A DNA stretch of 16,002 nt, from the NCBI GenBank assembly GCA_910578995.1, contig CAJTSY010000004.1:44886-60887 (forward strand), written 5' to 3'. Positions within the stretch are counted from its first letter, which is position 1. Each line of letters opens with the position of its first letter. The position numbers were made by a program, and so were the translations under genes. Below, one piece after another: positions 6,391 through 13,725 of this stretch. This DNA is from an uncultured Acetatifactor sp. (GTDB lineage Bacteria > Bacillota > Clostridia > Lachnospirales > Lachnospiraceae). Under the pieces are notes generated by a model. The model did not search any database, was not told the DNA's origin, and saw only the letters and a program-made list of their open reading frames with translations.

Positions 6391-7276
6391 ATGAAAAGAA
6401 TAAAAAAATTTTGTTTTTAGAGCTGGTTTTGTCCTGCTGTTTCTGGCAGGTTTCGGATTATTATCTTACCCGACCGTATCTGATCAGTGGAACAGTCATC
6501 GCCAGAACGGGCTGATTCACACTTATGAGGAGACGGTGAAGGAGCTGGCTCCGGAGGATTATTCCAGGGAATGGGAGGCGGCCAGGGCCTTTGACAGCCT
6601 GCTGCTGCAAAATGATATCTACGGGGACGCCTTCGGGGAGGAGGACGCCGCGCTGGAAGATACGGAATATTGGAAAGTACTTAATATATCCGGGAACGGG
6701 GTGATGGGTTATATCACAATCCCAAAGATCCACCTGAAGCTTTCCGTCTACCATGGGACGTCGGAGGAGGTACTCCAGACCGGAGTCGGCCATTTAAACG
6801 GGACGAAGCTCCCCATCGGAGGAGAGAGTACCCATAGCGTTCTGGCGGCACACCGCGGACTTCCCAGTGCCAGGCTGTTTACGGATTTGGACCAGATGGA
6901 GGCCGGGGATCGCGTATATATCCACATATTGGATGAAATCTTTGCTTATGAGGTAGACCGGATTCTTCCCATGGTGGATAAGGACGACATGGCGACGCTT
7001 CAGGAAGCCCTTCAGATTGTGGAGGGTGAGGACTATATTACGCTGTTTACCTGTACGCCTTACGGTGTCAACAGCCACAGGCTCCTGGTTCGGGCGGCAC
7101 GGGTTCCATATGAGGGCGAGGAGGAGACGGCGGAGAGCGCGCCGGTGGAAAAGATGATACAGGCCGTGCAGGATTACTATATGCTGTATCTGGCGCTTGG
7201 ATTGTCTGTGACGATTTTGATCATTCCGCTAGTGAAATTCCTGTTCCGGCTGCGGAAAAGGGGCAAAGAGGATTGA
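6391..7276 (+). CDS. Class C (pilin-polymerising type) sortase, N-terminus out of frame
   Basis: A membrane transpeptidase that would join or anchor surface proteins. In the long frame (GTG at 6536 to 7276), catalytic His106 sits in LAAHRGL, Cys173 in TLFTCTPYG and Arg182 in SHRLLVRA. A C-terminal membrane segment (about 216-238) ends in RLRKRGKED, as in class C. The expected N-terminal membrane helix is encoded upstream in that frame (FVLLFLAGFGLLSYPTVSDQWN), but the frame meets TAA at 6401 and has no start codon before 6536. The natural start, ATG at 6391 (after GGGAAGAGAG), reads MKRIKKFCF and stops at 6418. Removing one base from the A7 run at 6402-6408 joins both into a standard sortase of about 294 residues. 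This is a sequencing error, a true knock-out, or slippage/phase variation. Coordinates given assume the joined gene. Confidence 0.85.
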
Positions 7277-7312
7277 GATGGGAAGTTATATGTCATTTAT
7301 TAGATTCAAAGC

Positions 7313-7374
7313 CAAAACAGTCTCGGAACGGCACCGAAGTGCAGAGACGGGACTTCAAAACAGTCTCGGAACGG
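7313..7374. repeat. 19-bp direct repeat before the pilin gene
   Basis: CAAAACAGTCTCGGAACGG occurs at 7313-7331 and 7356-7374, a 43-bp offset. It is part of the dense repeat block between sortase and pilin. The open frame through this block has no ribosome site and does not look coding. Confidence 0.8.
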
Positions 7375-7456
7375 AGGTGCCCGGAATGAAATTTCAGCTG
7401 CGCACTTTGCAGATGAAATTTCATTCCCCTATAAGGGCACCGAAGTGCAGAGACGG
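7330..7456. repeat. 21-bp direct repeat flanking the large hairpin
   Basis: A 21-bp sequence beginning GGCACCGAAGTGC and ending AGAGACGG is present at 7330-7350 and 7436-7456, a 106-bp offset. The copies enclose the hairpin at 7376-7441 and the second 19-bp repeat. Such composite repeats are typical of dispersed palindromic intergenic elements. Confidence 0.8.
7376..7441. repeat. Large inverted repeat in the pilin leader
   Basis: GGTGCCC (7376-7382) pairs with GGGCACC (7435-7441); GGAATGAAATTTCA (7383-7396) pairs with TGAAATTTCATTCC (7414-7427); CTGC (7398-7401) pairs with GCAG (7409-7412). Together they form a long, nearly continuous hairpin about 25 bp in stem. No T tract follows, so it is not a classic terminator. 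It could be an RNase processing or mRNA stability element between sortase and pilin, or a mobile palindromic repeat. Confidence 0.75.
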
Positions 7457-7478
7457 AACTGGAATAGGAGGAAAAGCT

Positions 7479-8591
7479 GTGAAAGAGATGAAAAATAAGA
7501 GCATAGTCATATCAGCGGCGGCCGTCTTTCTTCTGCTGACGCTGACCGTCCGGATGGGTGTGGCTTATGGGGCAGTGGGGATCGAGACTGACATGCCATG
7601 TTCCATTACATTTGATATAAATACGGAAAACCTGGTGCCGCAGGGAGATGTCTTGCAGGAGGACTTCGCGGAGCTGCTGACATCCGAGGTGCCGGATATT
7701 GTAGTGAAGCTCTATAAGGTGGCGGATGTCAACAGTGTCGGAGAATATCAGATGCCCACAGGCGCCGGAGCGGATGTCTCGCTTTACGACAGGATTTCCG
7801 CTGATCTTGGCTCGGTGAGTTCCGAGACTGCCGCGGAGCAGTGGCTTGCCATGGCGGAGGCTGCGGCGGAGGCGGTGACGGATGCGAGCGTTCCCGCAGC
7901 GTCCGGAAGCGTAGTCCGGGAAGGCGTGGATGCAGGGAAGGTGCGGATTTCCGATTTGGCCGTCGGGCTCTATCTGGTGATGGCAGATGACGTGCAGTCC
8001 GCGGAATACACGTATAGCTTTCTGCCTTATCTGGTATCCCTGCCGGACAATCAATACTACAGAGGTACGGGCAATGACGAGTGGATTTACGATGTGAATG
8101 TCAGTCTGAAGCCCGGGCGGGAAATTTGCTTCGGTAATCTGGAGATTCGCAAGACCCTTGGTTCCTATAATGAGACACTGGGCGGCGCGACCTGCGTTTT
8201 TCAGATAGAGGCGAAAAAGGGAAACACCGTATACTACAGCGATGTAAAGTCGATTGTATTCGATACGGCCGGGACGAAAAGTATCACGATAGAGGGAAAG
8301 ATTCCGGCGGGCGCTGAGGTGACGGTGACAGAGGTGTACAGCGGTGCGGGCTACGAGGTTGTTTCATCGTCAACCCAGACACCGGACATCATCGCGGGAG
8401 AGACGGCTGCGATTGACTTTGGAAATGAGTACAGCGGGCAGCTGAACGGCGGGACCAGTGTGGAGAACTATTACGGGAGCACAGTGGGAGAGGATGGTAG
8501 GGAATGGACGATACCTCCCGTACAGTTACGGGATTCCACACTGGAGCCTGAGACTTCAGGTTCAGGGAATGAAGGAGGTGCTGTTGAATGA
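7479..8591 (+). CDS. Secreted SpaA-like pilin protein without sorting signal
   Basis: A 370-residue exported protein. Residues 5-32 form a signal peptide (KNKSIVISAAAVFLLL). The first domain (about 35-212) shows the pilin pattern DLAVGLYLVMAD (159-170) and YTYSFLPYLVSLPD (178-190), ending in W202-x3-V206-x-V208-x2-K211-P. This fits the WxxxVxVYPK pilin motif with YP replaced by SL, so Lys211 may be a linkage lysine. A second domain (218-318, ICFGNLEIRKTLG) is Cna-B/collagen-adhesin-like. The C-terminus ends at AVE with no LPxTG, no membrane helix and no basic tail, unlike usual sortase substrates. Start: GTG at 7479 lies 7 nt after AGGAGG (7466-7471); ATG 7488 is the alternative. Its stop overlaps the next start (ATGA). 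Confidence 0.8.
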   Translation: MKEMKNKSIVISAAAVFLLLTLTVRMGVAYGAVGIETDMPCSITFDINTENLVPQGDVLQEDFAELLTSEVPDIVVKLYKVADVNSVGEYQMPTGAGADVSLYDRISADLGSVSSETAAEQWLAMAEAAAEAVTDASVPAASGSVVREGVDAGKVRISDLAVGLYLVMADDVQSAEYTYSFLPYLVSLPDNQYYRGTGNDEWIYDVNVSLKPGREICFGNLEIRKTLGSYNETLGGATCVFQIEAKKGNTVYYSDVKSIVFDTAGTKSITIEGKIPAGAEVTVTEVYSGAGYEVVSSSTQTPDIIAGETAAIDFGNEYSGQLNGGTSVENYYGSTVGEDGREWTIPPVQLRDSTLEPETSGSGNEGGAVE

Positions 8592-9121
8592 GGAATGGAT
8601 GGAACCGGGGCGCGGCGGTTTTGGCCGCGGCAGCGTTCTTCCTGGTAATCGGAATGAACGCCGGAAGGGCGATGGCCTATTTTACGGCTTACGTGACCGC
8701 GGAAGGCGGGAAAGTGCTGGAACTGGGATTTACCACTACAGATGTGGAGGAATATCCTGAGATTGATAATAAGAGGATATTTGTCCGGAATACCGGTGAC
8801 TGGGACTGCTATGTAAGGGTGAAGCTCTTTGCGGGCGCCAGCTATGGACTGGATTTTGACACGACAAGTTCCGACAGCCGGTGGACCGAGGGAGCCGACG
8901 GTTATTATTACTGGACGGAGGTTTTGCCTGCGGGAGGAAATACGGAAGTTCTGAAGGTTGACATCGACAATTCGGGAGCGCCTGCTTCTGCGGACAGCTA
9001 TAATGTCATCGTTGTGCAGGAGTACACACCGGTACCCTGTGACGGGGAGGGCAATGTGATCCCCTGGGACGGGGTGGACTGGAGCAGAGAGGTAGACGTG
9101 GTAAAGAGCGTGGAGGAGTAA
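8588..9121 (+). CDS. TasA/camelysin-like protein with SipW-type signal peptide (1)
   Basis: A 177-residue exported protein. A hydrophobic segment (8-27) is followed by RAMAYFTAYVTAEGGK (27-42), the A-YFT cleavage region typical of SipW-processed TasA/CalY family members. The mature part is beta-rich, with the family-like strings FVRNTGDWDCYVRVKL (65-80) and YYYWTEVLPAGGNTEVL (106-122). TasA-type proteins form extracellular fibres in biofilm matrix; here fibre formation is inferred. Start: ATG at 8588 with AAGGAGGT 7 nt upstream, overlapping the pilin stop by 4 nt. The dedicated signal peptidase is encoded two genes on. No sortase signal is present, so it would assemble or stay attached by other means. 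Confidence 0.85.
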   Translation: MRNGWNRGAAVLAAAAFFLVIGMNAGRAMAYFTAYVTAEGGKVLELGFTTTDVEEYPEIDNKRIFVRNTGDWDCYVRVKLFAGASYGLDFDTTSSDSRWTEGADGYYYWTEVLPAGGNTEVLKVDIDNSGAPASADSYNVIVVQEYTPVPCDGEGNVIPWDGVDWSREVDVVKSVEE

Positions 9122-9124
9122 GAG

Positions 9125-9910
9125 ATGGAAAAGAAGAAGAAAAAGACAGTGTCGATGCCGCTGGTGCTCTATATCGTTGCTGCCACCCTGCTGCTGTTCA
9201 GCACGGTGGGAAGCACCAGGGCGGCTCTGACTTATTCCAGCGAGAATTATGAGATGCAGATAGAGGTTCCCAGCATCGGCGTGAGCCTGGTGGAGAACGG
9301 CGTGGTAGTCGGAAGCCGGGATTACGTGGGAAATCAGTGGACAGAGAGCGGCGGAGAGCTCCTGACGAATATGCTTGGGGAAAACGAGAAGATTGTTTTG
9401 GGAAAGAGCTACCCGGAAGCCCTCAGTGTGCACAACAGCGGGACCATCGACAGTTATGTGCGTGTTGTTCTGTATAAGAGTTGGACGAAGGACGGTGAGG
9501 CGGTAGCGGATACGGAACTGTCGCCGGACCTGATTGCGCTGAACCTGACAGGAGCCGGCTGGATTGAGGATGAGGACGCTTCCACGCCGGAGCGCAGGGT
9601 TCTCTATTACACATCGGTTCTGCCCAGCGGGGGAGATACGGCGCCTCTTTGCGATATTCTCCGCCTGGATCCCGCTTTGGCGGATAAGGTGACGGAGACG
9701 AGGACAGCCGACGGGAGCAGACTGAAGACGGAATATGCCTATGACGGTTATCGGTTTAACATCAGAGTGGAAGTGGACGCGGTGCAGACCCACAATGCTG
9801 TAGAGGCGATCCGGAGCGCGTGGGGCGTTGATGTGGAAATGACAGGAAATCAGTTAAGCCTGATCAGAGGAGGAACCGGTTCCACAAGAGGGAACGGTTC
9901 AGACGAATGA
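9125..9910 (+). CDS. TasA-like protein with SipW-type signal peptide (2)
   Basis: A 261-residue exported protein. A basic N-terminus (EKKKKK) and hydrophobic core (12-27) lead to STVGSTRAALTYSSENYE (26-43), a SipW-type cleavage region probably cut near residues 33-34. The mature part shares with the preceding protein the pattern N-x-G-x3-x-YVRV-x-LY (SVHNSGTIDSYVRVVLYKSW, 101-120) and YYTSVLPSGGD. It is therefore a larger relative of that subunit. The last 20 residues are rich in Gly, Ser and Thr, with no anchor. Start: ATG at 9125, GGAGGAG at 9112-9118, 3 nt after the previous stop. Its stop overlaps the sipW start by 4 nt (ATGA), which implies coupled translation of substrate and peptidase. 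Confidence 0.83.
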   Translation: MEKKKKKTVSMPLVLYIVAATLLLFSTVGSTRAALTYSSENYEMQIEVPSIGVSLVENGVVVGSRDYVGNQWTESGGELLTNMLGENEKIVLGKSYPEALSVHNSGTIDSYVRVVLYKSWTKDGEAVADTELSPDLIALNLTGAGWIEDEDASTPERRVLYYTSVLPSGGDTAPLCDILRLDPALADKVTETRTADGSRLKTEYAYDGYRFNIRVEVDAVQTHNAVEAIRSAWGVDVEMTGNQLSLIRGGTGSTRGNGSDE

Positions 9911-10443
9911 GCCCTGAGGCCTTACCACGGAAAAAACATAAAAATCCCCTGATTTCAGTGAGCCGTGCCCTGGGGACAATCCTGCTGATCCTGGTGGTGG
10001 GAATCTGCATCCCTCTCACCGTTCCGAGGTTTTTGGGTTATCAGATTTACTCGGTGATAAGCGGCAGTATGGAGCCTGAGATTCCGATGGGAAGTCTGCT
10101 CTATATCAGGGCTACTCTGCCGGAGGAAGCCGCTGTGGGCGATGTGGTCGCCTTTTACGGCAGCGGGGGGTCCGGCGCGATCATCACACACAGGGTGGTG
10201 GAGAACCGGGTGCTGCCCAGGGAGCTTATCACCAAGGGGGATGCCAATCAGGAGCAGGACAGAAATCCGGTTCCGTATACAGCCTTTATCGGAACGGTGG
10301 AGCGCTCCATTCCGGGGGCGGGGGTTCTTGCGGAGGTGTTTACAAGCCGGACAGGGAAGATGGCGGCGTCAGGATTCATTATGGCTGCGGTTCTTCTATA
10401 TGTACTGGCGGGAATCCTGGAGGGAAATGGCGGAAGGAGGTAA
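9907..10443 (+). CDS. sipW: SipW-type (ER-type) signal peptidase I
   Basis: A 178-residue membrane serine protease that removes signal peptides of TasA-like proteins. Membrane segments lie near 21-40 and 153-171. The active-site pattern is of the ER/archaeal kind: Ser54 in ISGSMEP, His95 in THRVV where bacterial-type enzymes have Lys, and Asp112 in TKGDAN. GDVVAFY (78-84) is also conserved. The Ser-His-Asp set separates it from the Ser-Lys peptidase at 14215. Start: ATG at 9907 overlaps the previous stop, with only a modest AGAGGG site 12 nt upstream, so translational coupling is likely. It lies between its presumed substrates and the QTGD-anchored protein in the same operon. Confidence 0.93.
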   Translation: MSPEALPRKKHKNPLISVSRALGTILLILVVGICIPLTVPRFLGYQIYSVISGSMEPEIPMGSLLYIRATLPEEAAVGDVVAFYGSGGSGAIITHRVVENRVLPRELITKGDANQEQDRNPVPYTAFIGTVERSIPGAGVLAEVFTSRTGKMAASGFIMAAVLLYVLAGILEGNGGRR

Positions 10444-10449
10444 TGAAAA

Positions 10450-11280
10450 ATGAAGAAAAGATATCAAGGGCTTATCCTGGCAGCCTTTCTGCTTTTTGGC
10501 AGCACAAGGAACGTCTGTGCGGAGGATTTTGTCGGTAATGACAATTGGAACGCGGAGTTTACGGGGGATAAGCTTGAAAGCAGTTTTACATCGGAGGGGT
10601 TTGCCGATGAGATTAAGGATCTGCAGCCCGGGGATAGCGTCCTGATCAAGATTGCAGTGAAGAACAGTTCCGGCAAGGATACGAACTGGTATGTAAGCAA
10701 TGAGGTCCTCCGCAGCCTGGAGGACGGCAGTCCGGCCAACGGCGGGGCTTACACGTACAGACTGGCCTGGGAGAGAGGGGGAGAGGAGAACGTCCTTTTC
10801 AACAGCGAGACCGTGGGCGGAGAAAACGAGCAGGCGGAAAGGCAGGGACTTTATGAGGCTACCAGCGGCCTGGAGGATTCCTTCTATCTGGATACGCTGA
10901 AAAGCGGAGAAGCGGGAGAGATCAGTCTGAGAGTGGCGCTGGACGGGGAGACCCAGGGCAATGATTACCAGAATACGTTGGCAAGGCTGCGGTTAAATCT
11001 GGCGGTGGAGGAGACCGACGGAAATAACGGCGGCAATAACGGGAACGGAAATGGCGGCGGAAATGGCGAAGACGGTAATGGCGGAGACGGTAATGGCGGC
11101 GGAAATAACGGCGGCGGAAGGGAAAACGGCGGAAGGTTCTATACCCCCGGAGGCGCGCAGACCGGCGACCCGGCGCAGCTGATGCTCCTGTCTGTGACGG
11201 CTCTGGTCAGCGGGCTGGCGTTAATGATTCTTCTTGTGGTTTATCAGAGGAAGGACAGAGGAGGGAACAAACATGAATAA
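10450..11280 (+). CDS. Cell-surface protein with QTGD sorting signal
   Basis: A 276-residue exported and anchored protein. The signal peptide spans 1-24 (ending NVCA, then EDFVGND). A domain at 25-187 (with DLQPGDSVLIKIAVKNSS at 57-74) has the beta-sandwich look of TasA-like or surface matrix proteins. A Gly/Asn-rich linker (190-228) leads to GGAQTGD (234-240), a hydrophobic helix (242-264) and a basic tail YQRKDRGG. This is the only clear sortase-type sorting signal among the complete structural genes of the window, and it is a variant of LPxTG. Start: ATG at 10450, 8 nt after AAGGAGGT, 6 nt after the sipW stop. Its end overlaps the next gene by 8 nt. It could be the wall anchor for the fibre proteins (inference). 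Confidence 0.82.
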   Translation: MKKRYQGLILAAFLLFGSTRNVCAEDFVGNDNWNAEFTGDKLESSFTSEGFADEIKDLQPGDSVLIKIAVKNSSGKDTNWYVSNEVLRSLEDGSPANGGAYTYRLAWERGGEENVLFNSETVGGENEQAERQGLYEATSGLEDSFYLDTLKSGEAGEISLRVALDGETQGNDYQNTLARLRLNLAVEETDGNNGGNNGNGNGGGNGEDGNGGDGNGGGNNGGGRENGGRFYTPGGAQTGDPAQLMLLSVTALVSGLALMILLVVYQRKDRGGNKHE

Positions 11281-12403
11281 ACGGAAGTTTTTGACAGGTT
11301 TACTCATTTTCTGTCTGTTTTTTCAGATGACATGCACGACATCTGCCGCGGCAGAGTCCGGCACAGCATACACATATACCGTTACGTTTTACGCGGGAAA
11401 TCAGGGGGCATTCACCGGAACAGAAGGAATTTCTGTCTACACGTCAGGCTTCTCTGTCGCGGACGGCATCACGAAAAGCATGCGGGACGACGGAAGCGCC
11501 ATCACCGTAAAAGGATTAAAAGCCGGATACCGAATCAGTTTCAATGATATACCTGTCAATCTCGCGGAGGACAGCCGGTACTATGTGCGCGGACTGCGGC
11601 AAAGCGGCAGGGACAACGCCACGGTGTCCGCCCCTTCCTTCGAGGTGCGGCAGGATGCGGACTATGTGGTGGTATATGGTATCAGAGGAAATACGGTCTC
11701 CTACGAGGTCCGTTATGAGGATGCAGACGGCAATACGATAGCTCCCAGCCGCCAGTATATCGGAAATGTGGGGGACCGCCCGGTTGTAGCGTTCCTCTAT
11801 ATCGAGGGTTATGAGCCCCAGGCATACAACCTTGTCAAGGCGCTTACGGAAAATGCGGCGGAGAATGTCTTTACTTTTGTCTATAATCGGGTGGAGACGG
11901 GCGGAGGACAGCCTGCTCCTGCTCCGGAAGGCGGAGGACAGCCTGCTCCTGCTCCGGAAGGCGGAGGACAGCCTGCTCCTGCTCCGGAAGGCGGAGGACA
12001 GCCTGCCCCGGCCCCGGAAGGCGGAGGACAGCCTGTTCCAACCCCGGAAGGCGGAGGACAGCCTGTTCCGGTTCCGGAGGGTGGCACACCGGTTGATGCA
12101 GATAGGCCGGAGGAGGACGTCACACCGGTTGATGACGGTACTGATATTCCGGATGAGGATATCCCTACGGACGATGGACCTGAGGAACTGGTGGATTTGG
12201 ACGATGAGGATGTTCCTCTGGCCAATCCGGGTGATGGAAAGAATCCTTTTGCGGTCTTCGACCCGAACGAACAGGACGGGAGGACGAACATGCTGCGTGC
12301 TTTGGCGGTGGGTCTGGGCGGAGCGGGCATCCTTCTGGTAATGACGTTTCTTCTTTTGAGAAAGAAGAAAAAGGACAATAAAAAGGACAGTAAAGAGCAA
12401 TAA
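11273..12403 (+). CDS. Surface protein with MucBP-like domain and Pro-rich repeat stalk
   Basis: A 376-residue exported membrane-bound protein. A signal peptide occupies 1-27. An N-terminal domain (30-139) is of unknown type. A MucBP-like domain (140-207) shows VSYEVRYEDADGNTIAPSRQ (142-161) and ends in FTFVYNR. Next come six 10-residue repeats of the GGGQPAPAPE type (210-269), an acidic stretch (about 280-330) and a C-terminal helix (about 345-363) with a Lys-rich tail. No LPxTG-like motif precedes the helix (nearest text NPFAVFDPNEQDG), so anchoring is probably by the membrane helix alone. Mucin or glycan binding is inferred from the MucBP resemblance only. Start: ATG at 11273 with GAGGAGGGA just upstream, overlapping the previous gene. 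It ends 47 nt before the second regulator. Confidence 0.8.
   Translation: MNKRKFLTGLLIFCLFFQMTCTTSAAAESGTAYTYTVTFYAGNQGAFTGTEGISVYTSGFSVADGITKSMRDDGSAITVKGLKAGYRISFNDIPVNLAEDSRYYVRGLRQSGRDNATVSAPSFEVRQDADYVVVYGIRGNTVSYEVRYEDADGNTIAPSRQYIGNVGDRPVVAFLYIEGYEPQAYNLVKALTENAAENVFTFVYNRVETGGGQPAPAPEGGGQPAPAPEGGGQPAPAPEGGGQPAPAPEGGGQPVPTPEGGGQPVPVPEGGTPVDADRPEEDVTPVDDGTDIPDEDIPTDDGPEELVDLDDEDVPLANPGDGKNPFAVFDPNEQDGRTNMLRALAVGLGGAGILLVMTFLLLRKKKKDNKKDSKEQ
11901..12080 (+). repeat. Six 30-bp tandem repeats in the MucBP-like gene
   Basis: Units begin at 11901, 11931, 11961, 11991, 12021 and 12051, each starting GCGGAGGACAGCCTG. The first three units are identical; the last three carry third-position and a few first-position changes (PAPAPE, PTPE, PVPE versions). 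They encode a proline-rich stalk. The identity of the first three units points to recent expansion, so copy number probably varies between strains. Confidence 0.97.
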
Positions 12404-12419
12404 CGAGACAATATCTCGT
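12403..12419. promoter_or_regulatory. Small perfect hairpin before the second regulator
   Basis: ACGAGA (12403-12408) and TCTCGT (12414-12419) flank CAATA. It overlaps the stop codon of the MucBP-like gene and lies 31 nt before the regulator start. There is no T tract. It may be an operator or an mRNA structure that separates expression of the two genes. Confidence 0.35.
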
Positions 12420-12450
12420 GGATGTAACGCAGGGCAGGAGTGTGACTTAA

Positions 12451-13692
12451 GTGGCAAGTTGGCAGAATGAAGGAGAAGTGATTCTGAAAGAAGAGGCGGA
12501 AATAGAAGTCCGGATGTTGGGAGAATTCAGTCTGTCATACAAGGGGACTGTCATAAGCGGAAAGGGCGCCCGTACTTCCAGGACTGTAAGTCTGTTGGCC
12601 TATCTGATTTGTCACCGGGAACGCATCGTGCCGGTGAGCGAGCTGATTCGTATCAAGGGCACCGGAAAGGATAACAGTGCGCCGGTTGCGGCACTTAGAA
12701 CCATGCTCTGCCGTGTGCGGCACATGATATCGCCCATTGAAGAGCAGGTGGGGCGGGCTTTGGTCATAACGAAAGACAGCAGATACGGATGGAACCCGGA
12801 GTGTGCCGTCAGCCTGGATACGGATCGGTTTGAGGCGATGTATAGAGGCCTTGTGTCCGGAACCGAGGGCACGGATGGTATCGACTGCACGCAGATGCTC
12901 GACCTGTACAGGGGAGATTTTCTGCAGAACCTGGCAGATGAGCAATGGACGGAACCGTTGACTGCGTATTACCGGGAGATCTATATCTCCGCGGTACAGC
13001 AGTCGATGCCCTGGCTGATGGGAAAGGGGCTGGTGAGAGAGGCGATACGATACTGTCAGAACGGGATAGCAATGTCGCCCTATTGCGAAGTTCTGTATCG
13101 CTGGCAGATGAAAGCCTGTCTGGCCTGCGGAGAGGGCGAGAATGCGATTGAAGTATATGAACGTCTGCGTCTGATGCTGTATGAAGACCTGGGCGTAACC
13201 CCGGGAGAGGAGACGCAGAGCCTCTATCATGAAATCGTATCCAGAGTAAGGGGAGGTTCCCTGACGATCGATCAGATCCGTGAACAGCTGCAGGAACACG
13301 GCTATGCGGGCGGAGCGATGATGTGCGATTACACGACCTTCCAGTTATTTTATCAGGTGGAAGCCCGGGCGGCCCTGAGGCGGGGCGACGCGGTTCACAT
13401 CGGGGTTTTCTCCCTGTCCAGCAGGAGTAAGGAACCATTGACGCCCAGGGCTCTGCACAAAGCGATGGAACAGATGCGGACTCAGATATGCACGAGTCTG
13501 CGCACCGGAGACATTGTAGCATGCTGCAGCCCGTCCCAATATATCATCATGCTGGTGCAGGCAAATTACGAAAACAGCCAGACGGTCTGCGAACGGGTGG
13601 AGCGGAGATTCTACTGTGAGTACCCGAGGTCGCCGGCAAGAGTGAAATCCACGCTGTTTTCCCTGAGCCCTACGTTTATGGAGAAGCAATAA
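12451..13692 (+). CDS. SARP/AfsR-like transcriptional regulator with BTAD domain (second copy)
   Basis: A 413-residue regulator with the same plan as the one at 4712. A winged helix spans about 18-112 (VRMLGEFSLSYKG at 20-32, ALRTMLCRVRHM in the recognition region, wing DSRYGWNPE). A BTAD domain spans about 118-262 (LDLYRGDFLQNL, and AIEVYERLRLMLYEDLGV with the typical PGEET ending). The C-terminal part (288-410) again resembles a degenerate GGDEF-like fold (CDYTTFQLFYQVEARAALRR; SLRTGDIVACCSPSQYIIML) without catalytic residues. Start: GTG at 12451, with AGGAG 10 nt upstream; the GTG at 12478 has its ribosome site too close. The two copies are clearly diverged, so the duplication is not recent. 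It is followed 97 nt later by the second SWQG gene. Confidence 0.83.
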   Translation: MASWQNEGEVILKEEAEIEVRMLGEFSLSYKGTVISGKGARTSRTVSLLAYLICHRERIVPVSELIRIKGTGKDNSAPVAALRTMLCRVRHMISPIEEQVGRALVITKDSRYGWNPECAVSLDTDRFEAMYRGLVSGTEGTDGIDCTQMLDLYRGDFLQNLADEQWTEPLTAYYREIYISAVQQSMPWLMGKGLVREAIRYCQNGIAMSPYCEVLYRWQMKACLACGEGENAIEVYERLRLMLYEDLGVTPGEETQSLYHEIVSRVRGGSLTIDQIREQLQEHGYAGGAMMCDYTTFQLFYQVEARAALRRGDAVHIGVFSLSSRSKEPLTPRALHKAMEQMRTQICTSLRTGDIVACCSPSQYIIMLVQANYENSQTVCERVERRFYCEYPRSPARVKSTLFSLSPTFMEKQ

Positions 13693-13725
13693 TTTTTTCA
13701 ACTGTTTTTACCCGGAGACGTAAAT

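Noticed and set aside
7278..7478. An N-terminal extension of the pilin starting at 7278
   Set aside because: It would read through direct and inverted repeats before the signal peptide; the ribosome site at 7466-7471 points to GTG 7479.
8471..9793. A 440-residue open frame on the minus strand
   Set aside because: It lies opposite two well-supported TasA-like genes, has no ribosome site and no recognisable domain; long antisense frames are expected in GC-rich coding sequence.
11901..12080. Possible CRISPR array
   Set aside because: The 30-bp units are contiguous with no spacers and encode a protein repeat; no cas genes are present.
2577..12403. The island as an integrative conjugative element or prophage
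   Set aside because: No relaxase, coupling protein, excisionase, capsid, terminase or matching attachment repeats are visible in the window; the recombinase alone is not enough.
11871..12411. Minus-strand proline-rich frames over the 30-bp repeats
   Set aside because: A repeat whose period is a multiple of three keeps several frames open; only the plus frame continues into a signal peptide and membrane helix.
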